Part shown: one piece after another, positions 43,501 to 52,547 of the stretch | How positions within the stretch are numbered: position 1 is the first letter of the stretch | Layout of the letters: every line of letters starts with the position of its first letter | From: Bifidobacterium saguini DSM 23967 | Lineage (GTDB): Bacteria; Actinomycetota; Actinomycetes; Actinomycetales; Bifidobacteriaceae | Assembly: GCF_000741715.1 (NCBI RefSeq) | Contig: NZ_JGZN01000005.1 | Coordinates: 62,052-126,051, forward strand | DNA length: 64,000 bases | Direction: 5' to 3' | Notes under the pieces: generated by a model | Databases searched by the model: none | What the model was told of the DNA's origin: nothing | Seen by the model: only the letters and a program-made list of their open reading frames with translations | Position numbers and translations under genes: made by a program

Positions 43501-44010
43501 TCACCATGTGCCAATTGGTGCGGCAACACCGTTTAGCACTTTTAAGAGATCGTTCGGATTGACTCCCACAGACAATCCGCGCTTGCCTCCAGAGACCAAA
43601 ATTTTATCGAACTGTAATGCGCTCTCGTCCAGTACAGTTTTGTGATGAGTCTTTTGGCCCAGCGGGGAAATACCTCCCACCACGTACCCGGATTCGCGCA
43701 TGGCTACCTTCGGATCGGCCATTGCCGCTTTTTTCGCGCCGACTGCGGCGGCCAATGCTTTCAAATCCATGTGCCCGCTCACCGGCACTACGCCTACCAC
43801 GCGTTCGGTGCCGGTATCCGCCATCAAGGTTTTGAAAACCTGATGCTCATCAAATCCAAGCTTGGTGGCTGCCTCGACGCCATAGCCATCGTCCATGTGG
43901 TCATTGGAATGCTCATACTCGTAGAGTTGAAACTCCACGCCGGCCTTCTCCAACTGCACTGTGGCAGGGGTGGAGCCGGTGCCTTTACCATGTTTGTTCT
44001 TCTTTGCCAT
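43501..44010 (-). CDS. ybaK: Cys-tRNA(Pro) deacylase, YbaK/EbsC family
   Basis: A 169-residue editing protein that hydrolyses mischarged Cys-tRNA(Pro). Diagnostic parts are VEFQLYEYEHSN near residue 26, GYGVEAATKLGFDEHQVFKT near 44, VVGVVPVSGHMDLKALAAAV near 71 (conserved Lys) and RESGYVVGGISPLGQKTHHK near 105, the GGxSPxG loop; ILVSGGKRGLSVGVNPNDLL closes the domain. The first 12 residues are Lys/Gly-rich. It stands alone, between the gap terminator and the convergent ispH gene. Confidence 0.92.
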   Translation of the reverse strand: MAKKNKHGKGTGSTPATVQLEKAGVEFQLYEYEHSNDHMDDGYGVEAATKLGFDEHQVFKTLMADTGTERVVGVVPVSGHMDLKALAAAVGAKKAAMADPKVAMRESGYVVGGISPLGQKTHHKTVLDESALQFDKILVSGGKRGLSVGVNPNDLLKVLNGVAAPIGTW

Positions 44011-44030
44011 GATTTCTGTTGTACTACAAA

Positions 44031-44057
44031 GAAACCCCCGCGCATGGCGGGGGTTTC
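44031..44057 (-). terminator. Terminator of gap
   Basis: An 11-bp GC-rich stem (44031-44041 with 44047-44057) has a 5-base loop and TTTC end. It lies 48 bases after the gap stop codon and directly before the ybaK start. Confidence 0.88.
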
Positions 44058-44104
44058 ATAAGCTTAGTTCTCAAACGAACCTATGCGGGTAGACCCGCGT
44101 GGAT

Positions 44105-45163
44105 TCACTCGGAAATCTCAGCGAAGTACAGCAGGGTACGGATCATGTTGGAGGTGAAGCCGTACTCGTTGTCGTAGAAGGAAACGGTGCGAGCCAGGGT
44201 CACGCCGTCAACGGTGTTGACGTCGGTCTGGGTCGGATCGAACACGCCACCGTGGGTGTCGCCGAGGATATCGGAGGAGACGATGCCCTCATCGTTGTAG
44301 CCGTAGAACTCGCAGTTCTCGAAGGCTTCCTTGAAGGCGGCGTTGATCTCGTCAGCGGTGGTCTCGGTGTTCAGAACGGTGGTCAGCTCGGTGACGGAGC
44401 CGTCCGGAACCTGAACGCGCTGAGCGTGGCCCTGCAGCTTGCCGTTCACGGACGGAACGACCTTGCCGATAGCCTTAGCAGCGCCGGTGGAGTGAGCGAT
44501 GGTGTTGATGGCGGCGGCGCGCAGGTTGCGGCCGGTCTTGGTGCCACGCGGGCCATCGAGCAGCATCTGGGTGCCGGTGTAAGCGTGGATGGTGGTCATG
44601 AAGCCAGCCTTGATGCCGAACTTTTCGTCCAGCAGCTTGACCATAGCAGCCATAGAGTTGGTGGTGCAGGAGCCGGCGGAGACGATCACGTCGGAAGCCT
44701 TGAGAATGTCGTGGTTCACGCCGAACACGACGGTCGGGGTGACGTCATCCTTGGCCGGAGCGGAGATCAGGACCTTCTTGGCGCCAGCGTTGATGTGAGC
44801 CTGGGACTTCTCAGCGGAGGTGTAGAAGCCGGTGCACTCGAGCACGTACTCAACACCGTCGTTCTTGACCCACGGAATGTTGTTGGCGTCCTTCTCGGCG
44901 TAGACCTTGTATTCCTTGCCGTCCACCACGATGGAGTCTTCGGTGGCCTTCACGTCAACCGGGGTGCCGTCGTCGTGACGGAAGGTGCCGTGGGTGGAAT
45001 CGTACTTCAGCAGGTAAGCCAGGGTGGCCGGGGTGGTCAGATCGTTGATGGCGGCAACTTCGATGTCACCAGCCTGGCCGCCGCGAGCCTGCAGCTCGAA
45101 GATACGACGGAAGGCGAGACGACCAATGCGACCGAAGCCGTTGATACCAATCTTAACTGTCAT
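44105..45163 (-). CDS. gap: Glyceraldehyde-3-phosphate dehydrogenase
   Basis: A 352-residue NAD-dependent GAPDH of glycolysis and the lower bifid shunt. It begins [20 protein letters not shown] with the Rossmann Gly motif. The active site [20 protein letters not shown] near residue 158 carries the catalytic cysteine, followed by [20 protein letters not shown] near 185 with the active-site His, and WYDNE is replaced by [13 protein letters not shown] near 325. ATG 45163 with GGGAGA upstream is used; a frame running back to 45214 is not family-like. Codon choice is strongly biased, as expected for a very highly expressed gene. It has its own promoter (45233-45262) and terminator. Confidence 0.96.
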   Translation of the reverse strand: MTVKIGINGFGRIGRLAFRRIFELQARGGQAGDIEVAAINDLTTPATLAYLLKYDSTHGTFRHDDGTPVDVKATEDSIVVDGKEYKVYAEKDANNIPWVKNDGVEYVLECTGFYTSAEKSQAHINAGAKKVLISAPAKDDVTPTVVFGVNHDILKASDVIVSAGSCTTNSMAAMVKLLDEKFGIKAGFMTTIHAYTGTQMLLDGPRGTKTGRNLRAAAINTIAHSTGAAKAIGKVVPSVNGKLQGHAQRVQVPDGSVTELTTVLNTETTADEINAAFKEAFENCEFYGYNDEGIVSSDILGDTHGGVFDPTQTDVNTVDGVTLARTVSFYDNEYGFTSNMIRTLLYFAEISE

Positions 45164-45232
45164 GTAATTCTCCCTTGTAGGGTGGCGGTAATGTGCTGTG
45201 GCACACCACGCCATTGTTTACCAACAGTTGTT

Positions 45233-45262
45233 ACTGTAATGCCGACTGTGTACACAAAGCAA
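45233..45262 (-). promoter_or_regulatory. Promoter of gap
   Basis: On the minus strand TTGCTT (45262-45257) and TACAGT (45238-45233) are 18 bases apart, giving a leader of about 60 bases before the gap ATG. Confidence 0.5.
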
Positions 45263-45391
45263 CGTTTGAACGTGCGTTTTGGGCAAAATATTCCATTTTT
45301 TTGTGAGCGTTCACATTGTTGTTTGCGCGAGCGTTGCCATACGTTCATCGATGACGCTGCGCGGTGGAGAAAACGCAAACTTGATATACCA

Positions 45392-46128
45392 CTAACGCAC
45401 CAGCAGTGCGGAAACCTCAGTATCCAATTCGCCGATACTTCCCGAGAAATCATGATTGCGATTGACCGAGGGCAAGGCCACCTCAGCGGGGAATGTAACG
45501 ATCAATGTTCCTTTTTCAACGCTGATCGCAGCGCGCACATTATCGCGGAACTCATTACTGACCCCCTGCACCACGGTATTAGTCAAAGTGCCATGTTCCA
45601 GCTCATACTTCAGCCCCGGTTCGTTCACGTCAAGCGAAACATCAGACAGGGAGAACACGGATACCATGCGGCCCGCTTCCGGAACCGGATGGGCTGCGAA
45701 CTCGAGCTTGCCATCACAGATGGCAGTGACCACGGTGCCGTCTCCGAATAGATAGCCACTCGCTCCATGCTGCGCCAGCAGCGCCATCAGCTGAATATTC
45801 GACAGCGTGTGATCAACGCGGCTCCCAACCCGCCCCAGATACGGAACTCACGGCAGCCTGCGGTCCAACCGATTTTCAAAGCCGAGAGCATATCCGGATC
45901 ATCTTTGAGTGGAGGCAATACCACCGTTCGCGTGCTGGTGTCAGCAGATGGCCGTGCGCCCTCGAGCGAATCGAAATCACCAACCACCACATCCGGCGCA
46001 ATGCCTAAAGCGCGAGTATGATCGAGCCCACCATCAGCCGCCACAATATAAGCATCCGAAGGAATCAGCGACGCATCGGGGCTCCCGTAGTATTCGCCGG
46101 CGCCGAAAATCACACATACCTTGGTCAT
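45392..46128 (-). pseudogene. thiN: Thiamine diphosphokinase with internal frame break
   Basis: Two minus-strand frames together make one thiamine pyrophosphokinase. The first (46128 down to about 45825) begins TKVCVIFGAGEYYG, then AADGGLDHTRALGIAPDVVV, GDFDSLEG and CREFRIWGGLGA. The second continues from about 45820 as VDHTLSNIQLMALLAQHGAS to the end at 45392. The family joins these as GGLGGRxDHTxxN, so one base is missing near GGAGCCGCG (around 45817-45825); adding one G restores a frame of about 245 residues. The enzyme would phosphorylate thiamine to the diphosphate needed by phosphoketolase. It may be a true mutation or a sequencing error; the rest is intact, with no other stops. Confidence 0.8.
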
Positions 46129-46215
46129 GACGCCAACTCTAGCCGGTCAGCTGCTAGGCTGGCGAAACAAGGCGTTTGCATATGAGCAAATAGCGGAGAT
46201 AAGGGGAGCGGAACA

Positions 46216-47877
46216 ATGGCGCATATCACCGAAGCGAGTGAAAGACCTATCCTCAAATCCAAGGTGTTCCTCTACGTCACCGAATTCTTCTCCGGCATGT
46301 CCGTGATGGCCGCCGAACTTGGCGCTTCACGATTGCTGGCACCATATTTCTCCAGTTCGCAAATCGTATGGACCATCATCATCGGCACCATCATGATCGC
46401 ACTGGCATTGGGCGCGGTGTTCGGCGGAAAATGGGCCGATAAAGATCCGAATCCGGATAAGCTCTACATGCGCATCATGATCGCAGCCGTATGGATTTCA
46501 CTGATTCCACTAGTCGGCAAATATCTGATTCTCATCATCTCCGGGCTGCTGATCGTCACCGTTTCCACGAACTTCCTCATCATTGCCGCGTTCATCTCCT
46601 GCGTCATCATCTTCGTGCCGCCACTGTTCCTGCTCGGCACAGTGACCGCCGGTCTCAATAAATTCGCTACGACTTCGTTGGAAGACAATGCATCCGTAGT
46701 GGGTCGACTTTCTGCATGCAACACCATCGGTTCGATTCTGGGAACCTTCCTGCCTACATTCGTCACGATTCCAGCTGTGGGCACATTCGTAAGCTTCCTG
46801 ATTTTCTCCGGAGCGTTGCTGATTATCCCGTTGGCTTATTTCATCTCCATCAAAGCGCACCGTGTGGCGTGCGCGGTCTCGGCAGTGATTTTCGTGGCCA
46901 CGAGCTGCGTTTCACCACTCACCGGATTCGCATTCTGGGAAACCAATCTTGCCTATGAGGGGGAGTCCATCTACAACTACCTGCAGGTCAAGAATCTTTC
47001 CGACCGCACGATACTGTCCACCAACGTGCTGTTTGGCGTGCAGTCGGTCACGATGAAGGATCCAGGCCTGACCGGCATGTATTACGACACCGCGCTTGCC
47101 GCTCCGGCGCTCGCGGACAAGGCGGATTCCGCACTGATTCTCGGTATGGGGACCGGCACGTATGCCAGGCAGCTCAAGCAGTATTACCCGGATATGGCCA
47201 TCACCGGAGTGGAAATCGATCAGAAAATCACCAACTTGGCAGGGCAGTATTTCTCCGAACCAAGTGGCGTGCCGGTCAGCACATACGATGGTCGCGCATG
47301 GCTCGCGGCTTCCCATGATTCCTACGACGTGATTATGGTTGATGCGTATCAAGACATCACCATTCCATTCCAGATGAGCTCCACCGAGTTTTTCTCTATG
47401 GTGCGTGAGCATCTCAATTCCGGTGGCGTGATGGTGGTGAATATGAATATGGTCTCGGACGGGCGTGGATCCATCAATGAGGCGCTGAGTGACACCATCG
47501 CCAGTGTGTTCGGTGCGGCCAATATGCTAACCGCCGATGTGCCAAACACTACGAACCGCGAGCTGTTCGCAAAGAAATCCTCGTCTGGGCAATCGGTGAG
47601 CGATATGAAGCAGGTCGCCAAGGCTGATCGTCTGCGTCAGCGAACCTATGCGCGCACGTCCAGTAGTGAGCTGCAATGGTATATGGAAAGGGTTGCCGGT
47701 CGATTCGCTGCTGTACCGCAGCCGGACTCCTCTTCAACGATTTTGACGGATGATAAAGCGCCGGTGGAAGTGCTCGGTATGCGCGCCATCGATCAGATCA
47801 TCGCGCAGGAAGCCGGGCCATACCGCGAAATACTGCAGAAGGAAGGCATCGGCGGTCTGCTGCGTGCGGTGCAATAA
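46216..47877 (+). CDS. Membrane-anchored spermidine-synthase-like protein
   Basis: A 553-residue fusion. The N-terminal 220 or so residues hold about seven transmembrane helices with MFS-like traits (SRLLAPYFSSSQIVWTIIIG, LALGAVFGGKWADKDP). The C-terminal part is a Rossmann methyltransferase/spermidine-synthase fold with ALILGMGTGTYARQLKQYYP near residue 307, GVEIDQKITNLAGQYF near 333 and YDVIMVDAYQDITIPFQMSS near 370. The family is annotated as fused MFS/spermidine synthase, but the decarboxylated-SAM and polyamine residues cannot be confirmed, so true aminopropyl transfer is uncertain. GGGGAG lies just before ATG 46216. It is divergent from thiN and no polyamine genes are nearby. Confidence 0.8.
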   Translation: MAHITEASERPILKSKVFLYVTEFFSGMSVMAAELGASRLLAPYFSSSQIVWTIIIGTIMIALALGAVFGGKWADKDPNPDKLYMRIMIAAVWISLIPLVGKYLILIISGLLIVTVSTNFLIIAAFISCVIIFVPPLFLLGTVTAGLNKFATTSLEDNASVVGRLSACNTIGSILGTFLPTFVTIPAVGTFVSFLIFSGALLIIPLAYFISIKAHRVACAVSAVIFVATSCVSPLTGFAFWETNLAYEGESIYNYLQVKNLSDRTILSTNVLFGVQSVTMKDPGLTGMYYDTALAAPALADKADSALILGMGTGTYARQLKQYYPDMAITGVEIDQKITNLAGQYFSEPSGVPVSTYDGRAWLAASHDSYDVIMVDAYQDITIPFQMSSTEFFSMVREHLNSGGVMVVNMNMVSDGRGSINEALSDTIASVFGAANMLTADVPNTTNRELFAKKSSSGQSVSDMKQVAKADRLRQRTYARTSSSELQWYMERVAGRFAAVPQPDSSSTILTDDKAPVEVLGMRAIDQIIAQEAGPYREILQKEGIGGLLRAVQ

Positions 47878-48179
47878 TGATGTAGTGGCAATGCACTTGC
47901 AAAGTGTTGGATATCGCTTCTCGCGTATGTGAGATGACGTTGCGACACACTGACGAGCAATGTCCGGGCATATGGTACACTTTCTCTTTGGCTTGAGAAA
48001 TCAAGAAAGCGGGGCAACCCCACCTGGAAACCTTTCAAGGTCTCGGGTTCAAGGCAACAGCCTAAAGATTGCTACTGGATAAGGCAATCGGAACATGTAA
48101 TGCACATAGGTATTACAGCTGGATGGTCGACGTACGTCGTTTGACCAATGTTGTCATGAATCCAATGCGTTGATGGGGA
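47878..48179 (+). promoter_or_regulatory. Promoter and long leader of infC-rpmI-rplT
   Basis: An extended -10 box TGGTACACT lies at 47973-47981, which gives a leader of about 190 bases before infC. The leader contains several short complementary stretches, such as GGGG/CCCC near 48012-48021. In other bacteria infC-rpmI-rplT leaders bind L20 or contain terminators for feedback control. The specific fold here is not recognised. Confidence 0.5.
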
Positions 48180-48713
48180 ATGTATGTGGGCCCGCGTAGG
48201 AACATGCAGAGGATTGGAGTCATCATCAGCGACGAACCACGTATTAACGACGAGATTCGCGTCCCGCAGGTACGCCTGATCGGCCCGAAGGGCGAGCAGG
48301 TGGGCGTCATCGCGACTACTGTTGCGCTGAACCTGGCCAAGGAGGCAAACCTCGATCTCGTCGAGGTGGCACCGAACGCGAAGCCTCCGGTCGCCAAGCT
48401 CATCGACTACGGCAAGTTCAAGTACAACGAGAAGATCAAGGCTCGTGAAGCTCGCCGCAATCAGAGCACCGCGGAAATCAAGGAAATTCGTTTCCGTCTC
48501 AAGATTGACGATCACGACTTCGACGTGAAGAAGGGCCATGTGACCCGCTTCCTGAACGGTGGCGATAAGGTCAAGGTGACCATTATGCTGCGCGGTCGTG
48601 AGATTTCCCGCCCGATTGGCGGTGTCGAGCTGCTGCAGCGCTTGGCTGACGATGTCGAGGAGTTCGGCACCGTGGAATCCAAGCCGAAGCAGGAGGCCGC
48701 AACATCATCATGA
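48180..48713 (+). CDS. infC: Translation initiation factor IF-3, main part (frame break near end)
   Basis: IF-3 keeps 30S subunits free and checks start codons. The visible frame gives the N-terminal domain ([57 protein letters not shown]) and most of the C-terminal domain ([40 protein letters not shown]). It then ends in [10 protein letters not shown] with TGA. The family continues here as EGRNxxMxLAPK, and that text appears in the next frame (48710-48937), so one base seems to be missing near GGAGGCCGC at 48692-48700. Possible starts are ATG 48180, GTG 48186 and ATG 48204; none has a perfect ribosome-binding site. Confidence 0.88.
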   Translation: MYVGPRRNMQRIGVIISDEPRINDEIRVPQVRLIGPKGEQVGVIATTVALNLAKEANLDLVEVAPNAKPPVAKLIDYGKFKYNEKIKAREARRNQSTAEIKEIRFRLKIDDHDFDVKKGHVTRFLNGGDKVKVTIMLRGREISRPIGGVELLQRLADDVEEFGTVESKPKQEAATSS

Positions 48714-48937
48714 CCCTCGCGCCGAAGGGTAAGAAGGTGCACACCCAGTCTGAGCAGCGTCGCCGCGGAGCCGAATCCCGCGCTGAACGTCAGGCTCGTC
48801 AGGCTGCACGTCTTGCCGCCAAGCAGGAGGCTCAGGCACAGGCCGCAGCCGATGCCAAGGCCTCGATTTCTCCCCAGACTTCCGATATGAAGAAGCAAAC
48901 CAGCAAGGAGGGCAGCAATGCCGAAGATGAAAACTAA
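48710..48937 (+). pseudogene. infC: Out-of-frame C-terminal end of IF-3
   Basis: A 75-codon frame overlaps the infC stop by four bases. Its start TLAPKGKK equals the conserved last strand of IF-3, and reading one base back gives EGRNII before it, as expected in the family. The rest is Ala/Gln/Arg-rich and basic, then Ser/Lys/Glu-rich, like the C-terminal tails of actinobacterial IF-3. It is therefore best seen as the end of infC after a one-base loss, not a separate gene. It overlaps rpmI by 20 bases and contains the rpmI ribosome-binding site. Confidence 0.75.
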
Positions 48938-49112
48938 TTCCGCCGCTTCCAAGCGCGCTCGTATCACCGGCTCCGGCAAGGTGATGCAGGTCGGTTCCGC
49001 CATGCGCCACAACCTCGAGCACAAGTCCGCTCGCAAGCGTCGCGCTCTGTCCGCTGACGCTGTGCTGCGCGGTGGCCAGGCCAAGAAGCTGAAGCAGCTT
49101 CTGCAGAAGTGA
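48918..49112 (+). CDS. rpmI: Ribosomal protein bL35
   Basis: A 64-residue basic protein of the large subunit with the full bL35 pattern: [20 protein letters not shown] at the start, [18 protein letters not shown] in the middle and a helical end. AAGGAGG at 48905-48911 supports ATG 48918. It lies between infC and rplT, the standard order, and the long basic codon-biased frame fits high expression. The start lies inside the IF-3 C-terminal frame, so the two are probably translated in a coupled way. Confidence 0.97.
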   Translation: MPKMKTNSAASKRARITGSGKVMQVGSAMRHNLEHKSARKRRALSADAVLRGGQAKKLKQLLQK

Positions 49113-49165
49113 GCTTAGGGCTTACACGGATAATAAAGACTTTTTAGAAAGCTGAGGAATAAATT

Positions 49166-49549
49166 ATGGCACGTGTCAAGCGCGCAGTGAACGCCCACAA
49201 GAAGCGTCGCGTTGTTCTCGAGAGGGCTTCCGGCTACCGCGGCCAGCGCTCCCGCCTGTACCGCAAGGCTAAGGAACAGCTGCTGCACTCCTTTAACTAC
49301 AACTTCCGCGACCGTAAGGCTCGCAAGGGTGACTTCCGCAAGCTGTGGATTCAGCGTATCAACGCTGCTGTCCGTGCTGAGGGCATCACCTACAACCGCT
49401 TCATCCAGGGCCTGCACCTTGCTGGCATCGAACTGGATCGTCGCGCTCTCGCCGAGCTGGCCGTCTCCGATCCTGAGACCTTCAAGACCATCGTTGAGGC
49501 TGCCAAGGCTGCTCTGCCTGAGGACGTCAACGCTCCGGTCGAGGCCTGA
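49166..49549 (+). CDS. rplT: Ribosomal protein bL20
   Basis: A 127-residue early-assembly protein of the large subunit. It has the bL20 core: [20 protein letters not shown] at the start, [20 protein letters not shown] near residue 24 and [20 protein letters not shown] near 55, then [20 protein letters not shown]. The last 15 residues are a short extra acidic/Ala tail. AGCTGAGG lies about 8 bases before ATG 49166. It is the last gene of the infC-rpmI-rplT operon and is followed by a strong terminator at 49581. Confidence 0.97.
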   Translation: MARVKRAVNAHKKRRVVLERASGYRGQRSRLYRKAKEQLLHSFNYNFRDRKARKGDFRKLWIQRINAAVRAEGITYNRFIQGLHLAGIELDRRALAELAVSDPETFKTIVEAAKAALPEDVNAPVEA

Positions 49550-49580
49550 GACAGGCAGTCCAGTGGACTGAATCTTTGAT

Positions 49581-49608
49581 AGAAACCCCGCTATTTGGCG
49601 GGGTTTCT
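49581..49608 (+). terminator. Terminator of infC-rpmI-rplT
   Basis: An 11-bp stem (49581-49591 with 49598-49608) has a 6-base loop and a T-rich end. Just before it, CAGTCCAGTGGACTG (49557-49571) is a second palindrome. Confidence 0.88.
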
Positions 49609-49687
49609 TCGTCTTTGGGCTTCTTATCTTCTTTCGCGGTATATCCAAAAGCTGTACGAAGACGTTTTCCGATTACGATAAGACACC

Positions 49688-50614
49688 ATGATTAATAGCT
49701 TCGAGAGACTTACTGAGCAATTTCTGGTACATATCGGCGTGGAACGCGGACTCGCCAAAGCCACCGTGGACGCATACGAATCCGATATCAACAAGTATGT
49801 TGACTGGCTCGAAGCCCGAGGCATTGAAGATGCCGATGCCATTACCTCGCAGGATGTTGAAGATTACGTCGCTTCATTGGACGCGGCAGGGGAGTCCGCG
49901 CGTTCCAAGGCCAGACGCCTGGCTTCACTTCATGAATTCCACCGTTTTGCATTGAGCCAACACGTAGTCATGAACGATGTTTCCGCGGCAATTAAGGCAC
50001 CCAAGGGTGCGTCCACATTGCCCGACGTGTTGAACGTGGACGAGGTGACGCGACTTCTGGATGCGGCGGCAGTCGGTGGATCGAATGATCCGGTAGTGTT
50101 GCGCAATAAGGCGTTGCTGGAATTCATGTATGCCACCGGGTGCCGTGTTTCTGAAGCAGCTGGAGCGAATCTTGACGATATTGACCTGGATGAGCGTGTG
50201 GCTCGCCTCATGGGCAAAGGCTCCAAACAGCGCTTGGTGCCCATCGGCAGTTACGCGTGCGAAGCATTGACCGCGTATCTCAACATGGCGCGAGGAGAGC
50301 TTGAACGCCGGTCTTCGGCAGCGGTGCCGGAACGTCGGGCGCTGTTCCTGAACAAGCGTGGCCGTCGCATCTCCAGGCAGTCGATTTGGGAAGTGGTCAA
50401 AGACGCGGGGGAGCGGGCCGGAATCACGCGGCCTTTGCACCCGCACACGTTGCGCCATTCGTTTGCAACGCATCTGATCCAAGGTGGTGCGGACGTGCGT
50501 ACCGTACAAGAGCTATTGGGCCATGCCAGCGTTACCACCACGCAGATTTACACGCATGTAAGCCCCGAGCATCTGATCGAAGCCTATCTGTCTTCTCATC
50601 CGCGAGCCAGATGA
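49688..50614 (+). CDS. xerD: Tyrosine recombinase XerD-like
   Basis: A 308-residue tyrosine recombinase that resolves chromosome dimers at dif with a partner. The N-terminal core-binding domain (QFLVHIGVERGLAKATVDAY) is followed by the catalytic domain. The active residues are visible: Arg in YATGCRVSEAAGANLDDI near 152, Lys in LMGKGSKQRLVPIG near 178, HTLRHSFATHLIQGGADVRT near 253 (His and Arg), LGHASVTTTQIYTHV near 278 with the second His and the nucleophile Tyr near 287. Full motif set, length and place before parA-scpA-scpB favour a housekeeping Xer enzyme over a phage integrase. No attachment site is next to it. Confidence 0.9.
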   Translation: MINSFERLTEQFLVHIGVERGLAKATVDAYESDINKYVDWLEARGIEDADAITSQDVEDYVASLDAAGESARSKARRLASLHEFHRFALSQHVVMNDVSAAIKAPKGASTLPDVLNVDEVTRLLDAAAVGGSNDPVVLRNKALLEFMYATGCRVSEAAGANLDDIDLDERVARLMGKGSKQRLVPIGSYACEALTAYLNMARGELERRSSAAVPERRALFLNKRGRRISRQSIWEVVKDAGERAGITRPLHPHTLRHSFATHLIQGGADVRTVQELLGHASVTTTQIYTHVSPEHLIEAYLSSHPRAR

Positions 50615-50682
50615 AGCGGGTATCCCTCAAAGAGTAGGCTATAAGGCAGTTGGTGATACCGATGAAGGGGTGCGGAACGACG

Positions 50683-51642
50683 ATGGAAGATTGGCGTGAT
50701 GACCGGACAACGGTCGACGGTTTCAGGCAAGGAACTTTGCCTATGGCCGGAACGTATGTCGTTACCCCCCGAACAGACGAAGATGTTGATAAGGTAAACA
50801 GTATGCCTACCGATCTGCTTGGACGTGAATATGAAACCTTCCCCGCTCCCGAACCGTTGCAGCAGCATGGCCCGGCCAGGGTCATCGCCATGTGCAACCA
50901 GAAGGGCGGCGTAGGTAAAACCACGAGTTCCATCAATATTGCCGGTGCTCTTGCCCAGTATGGCCGCCGTGTGCTGATTGTCGATTTCGATCCTCAAGGT
51001 GCGGCAACGGTGGGTCTCGGCATTAATGCGAACGCAGTGGACAACACTATTTATACGGCCCTGTTTGATATTTCCGTAGACCCGCATGATGTGGTGCAGC
51101 ATACGGCGTTCGAAAACATCGACATCATTCCCGCGAACATCGATTTGTCCGCCGCCGAAGTGCAACTGGTTACCGAAGTGGGCCGTGAACAGATACTGAA
51201 CGGCGTGCTGCGCAAGCTGAAGAACGAGTACGATCTCATTATCGTGGATTGCCAGCCATCATTGGGCCTGCTCACCGTCAATGCGTTAACGGCTGCGGAT
51301 GGTGTCATCATTCCGGTGGCTGCCGAGTTCTTCGCCCTGCGAGGCGTGGCATTGCTGATGCAGTCCATCGAAAAAGTGCAGTCGCGTATCAATCCGGCTT
51401 TGGAAGTGGATGGCGTACTGGTCACCATGTACACCAACACCTTGCACTGCGAGGAAGTCTGCCAGCGCATTTACGAAGCGTTTAAGGATAAGGTGTTCCA
51501 CACCTGCATTTCTCGTTCGATCAAGTTGCCGGATTCCACTGTCGCCGCAGCGCCGATCGTGATTTATGCTCCAGGGCATAAGACCGCCAAGGAATACCGC
51601 GAAGTCGCGCGTGAAATGATATCGCGCGGCGTGGTGGCGTAA
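50683..51642 (+). CDS. parA: ParA/Soj-type ATPase
   Basis: A Walker-type partition ATPase. The deviant Walker A motif MCNQKGGVGKTTSSINIAGA lies near residue 70, LIVDFDPQGAATVGLGINAN near 98, LIIVDCQPSLGLLTVNALTA near 186 and FALRGVALLMQSIEKV near 220. About 65 residues precede the core. The start is uncertain: ATG 50683 follows AAGGGG by 12 bases, while in-frame starts at 50650 and 50662 also exist. No parB is next to it; the gene stands between xerD and scpA, an arrangement common in actinobacteria, so it may act with SMC-ScpAB or as a chromosome-positioning ATPase. Confidence 0.85.
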   Translation: MEDWRDDRTTVDGFRQGTLPMAGTYVVTPRTDEDVDKVNSMPTDLLGREYETFPAPEPLQQHGPARVIAMCNQKGGVGKTTSSINIAGALAQYGRRVLIVDFDPQGAATVGLGINANAVDNTIYTALFDISVDPHDVVQHTAFENIDIIPANIDLSAAEVQLVTEVGREQILNGVLRKLKNEYDLIIVDCQPSLGLLTVNALTAADGVIIPVAAEFFALRGVALLMQSIEKVQSRINPALEVDGVLVTMYTNTLHCEEVCQRIYEAFKDKVFHTCISRSIKLPDSTVAAAPIVIYAPGHKTAKEYREVAREMISRGVVA

Positions 51643-51674
51643 CGCTGGTACCCATATCCTCTACTCGGTCGGTT

Positions 51675-52547
51675 ATGAGCGATACCGATTTCCAAGTTGC
51701 GCATGATAGAGCGCAGGAAATAGCCGGTAAGGAGAGCGATACCTCCGGATTCCAAGTGAATCTGGAGGTTTATTCCGGTCCGTTTGATGTGCTGCTTGGT
51801 TTGATTGCCAATAACAAACTTGAACTTACCGAGGTGTCGCTTTCCTCGATTACCGAGGAATTTTTGGCATATGTGCGCAAGCTCGATTTCACTAAGAACA
51901 TGGATGAGGCCAGCGCGTTTCTTGATATCGCATCCATATTGGTGGAAGCGAAAAGCGCGGCGATTCTGCCCGGTGATGATGAGGAACGAGCGGATGAGCA
52001 GAGTCTCGAGGCGTTGCGTGAGCGAGATCTTCTCTTCGCGCGTTTGATTCAATACCGTGCATATAAGCAAGCGGCATCTGATTTTCGCGCGCGGATGGCT
52101 GCCAATTCCGGGCGTTTCCCGCACCCAGCATATATGGATGATGCAATAGCGGCAATGCTGCCGGAACTGGTATGGACGATAACGCCTATGGATTTGGCTC
52201 GGTTGGCTGCACAAGTGATTACCAATGCGCCAGCTTCTGAAGTTTCCGTACATCAGCTTCATGTGCCATTGGTGGATTTGCGTGCACAATCTGCACTGGT
52301 GAGAAGCCGGCTGATGCATGCGTTACAGCATAATCCTCAGCAGTCCATGACATTCGCCGAACTGACTGAGGATTGCGCGTCCCGCTTGGAAGTAGTCGCG
52401 CGATTTATGGCAATACTGGTGTTCTTCAAACAAGGAGCTGTGCAATACCGGCAGAGTGGCCCGTTTGAAGAGCTTGAATTGCGTTGGGTTGCCGGCGTGG
52501 ATGATGCCATGAGCGACGTGAATATATCTGAAGGAGACTTTGCCTGA
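51675..52547 (+). CDS. scpA: Segregation and condensation protein ScpA
   Basis: A 290-residue kleisin that bridges the SMC heads. The N-terminal part shows YSGPFDVLLGLIANNKLELT near residue 33 and EVSLSSITEEFLAYVRKLDF, then ASAFLDIASILVEAKSAAIL near 78, which is typical of ScpA. The C-terminal winged helix lies near 215-270 (RSRLMHALQHNPQQSMTFAE). ATG 51675 is used; the upstream site is weak. It overlaps scpB by one base (TGATG), so the two subunits are probably made in step. Its SMC partner is encoded at 32.2-35.9 kb. Confidence 0.92.
   Translation: MSDTDFQVAHDRAQEIAGKESDTSGFQVNLEVYSGPFDVLLGLIANNKLELTEVSLSSITEEFLAYVRKLDFTKNMDEASAFLDIASILVEAKSAAILPGDDEERADEQSLEALRERDLLFARLIQYRAYKQAASDFRARMAANSGRFPHPAYMDDAIAAMLPELVWTITPMDLARLAAQVITNAPASEVSVHQLHVPLVDLRAQSALVRSRLMHALQHNPQQSMTFAELTEDCASRLEVVARFMAILVFFKQGAVQYRQSGPFEELELRWVAGVDDAMSDVNISEGDFA

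Noticed and set aside
44099..45751. 550-residue plus-strand frame opposite gap
   Set aside because: Antisense of the highly expressed GAPDH gene; Val/Gly/Asp-rich without any domain.
48710..48937. New small gene between infC and rpmI
   Set aside because: Its first residues equal the conserved end of IF-3, so it is the displaced infC tail.
49688..50614. Phage integrase marking an integrated element
   Set aside because: Neighbours are housekeeping genes, no attachment repeats are seen, and the protein fits XerD.
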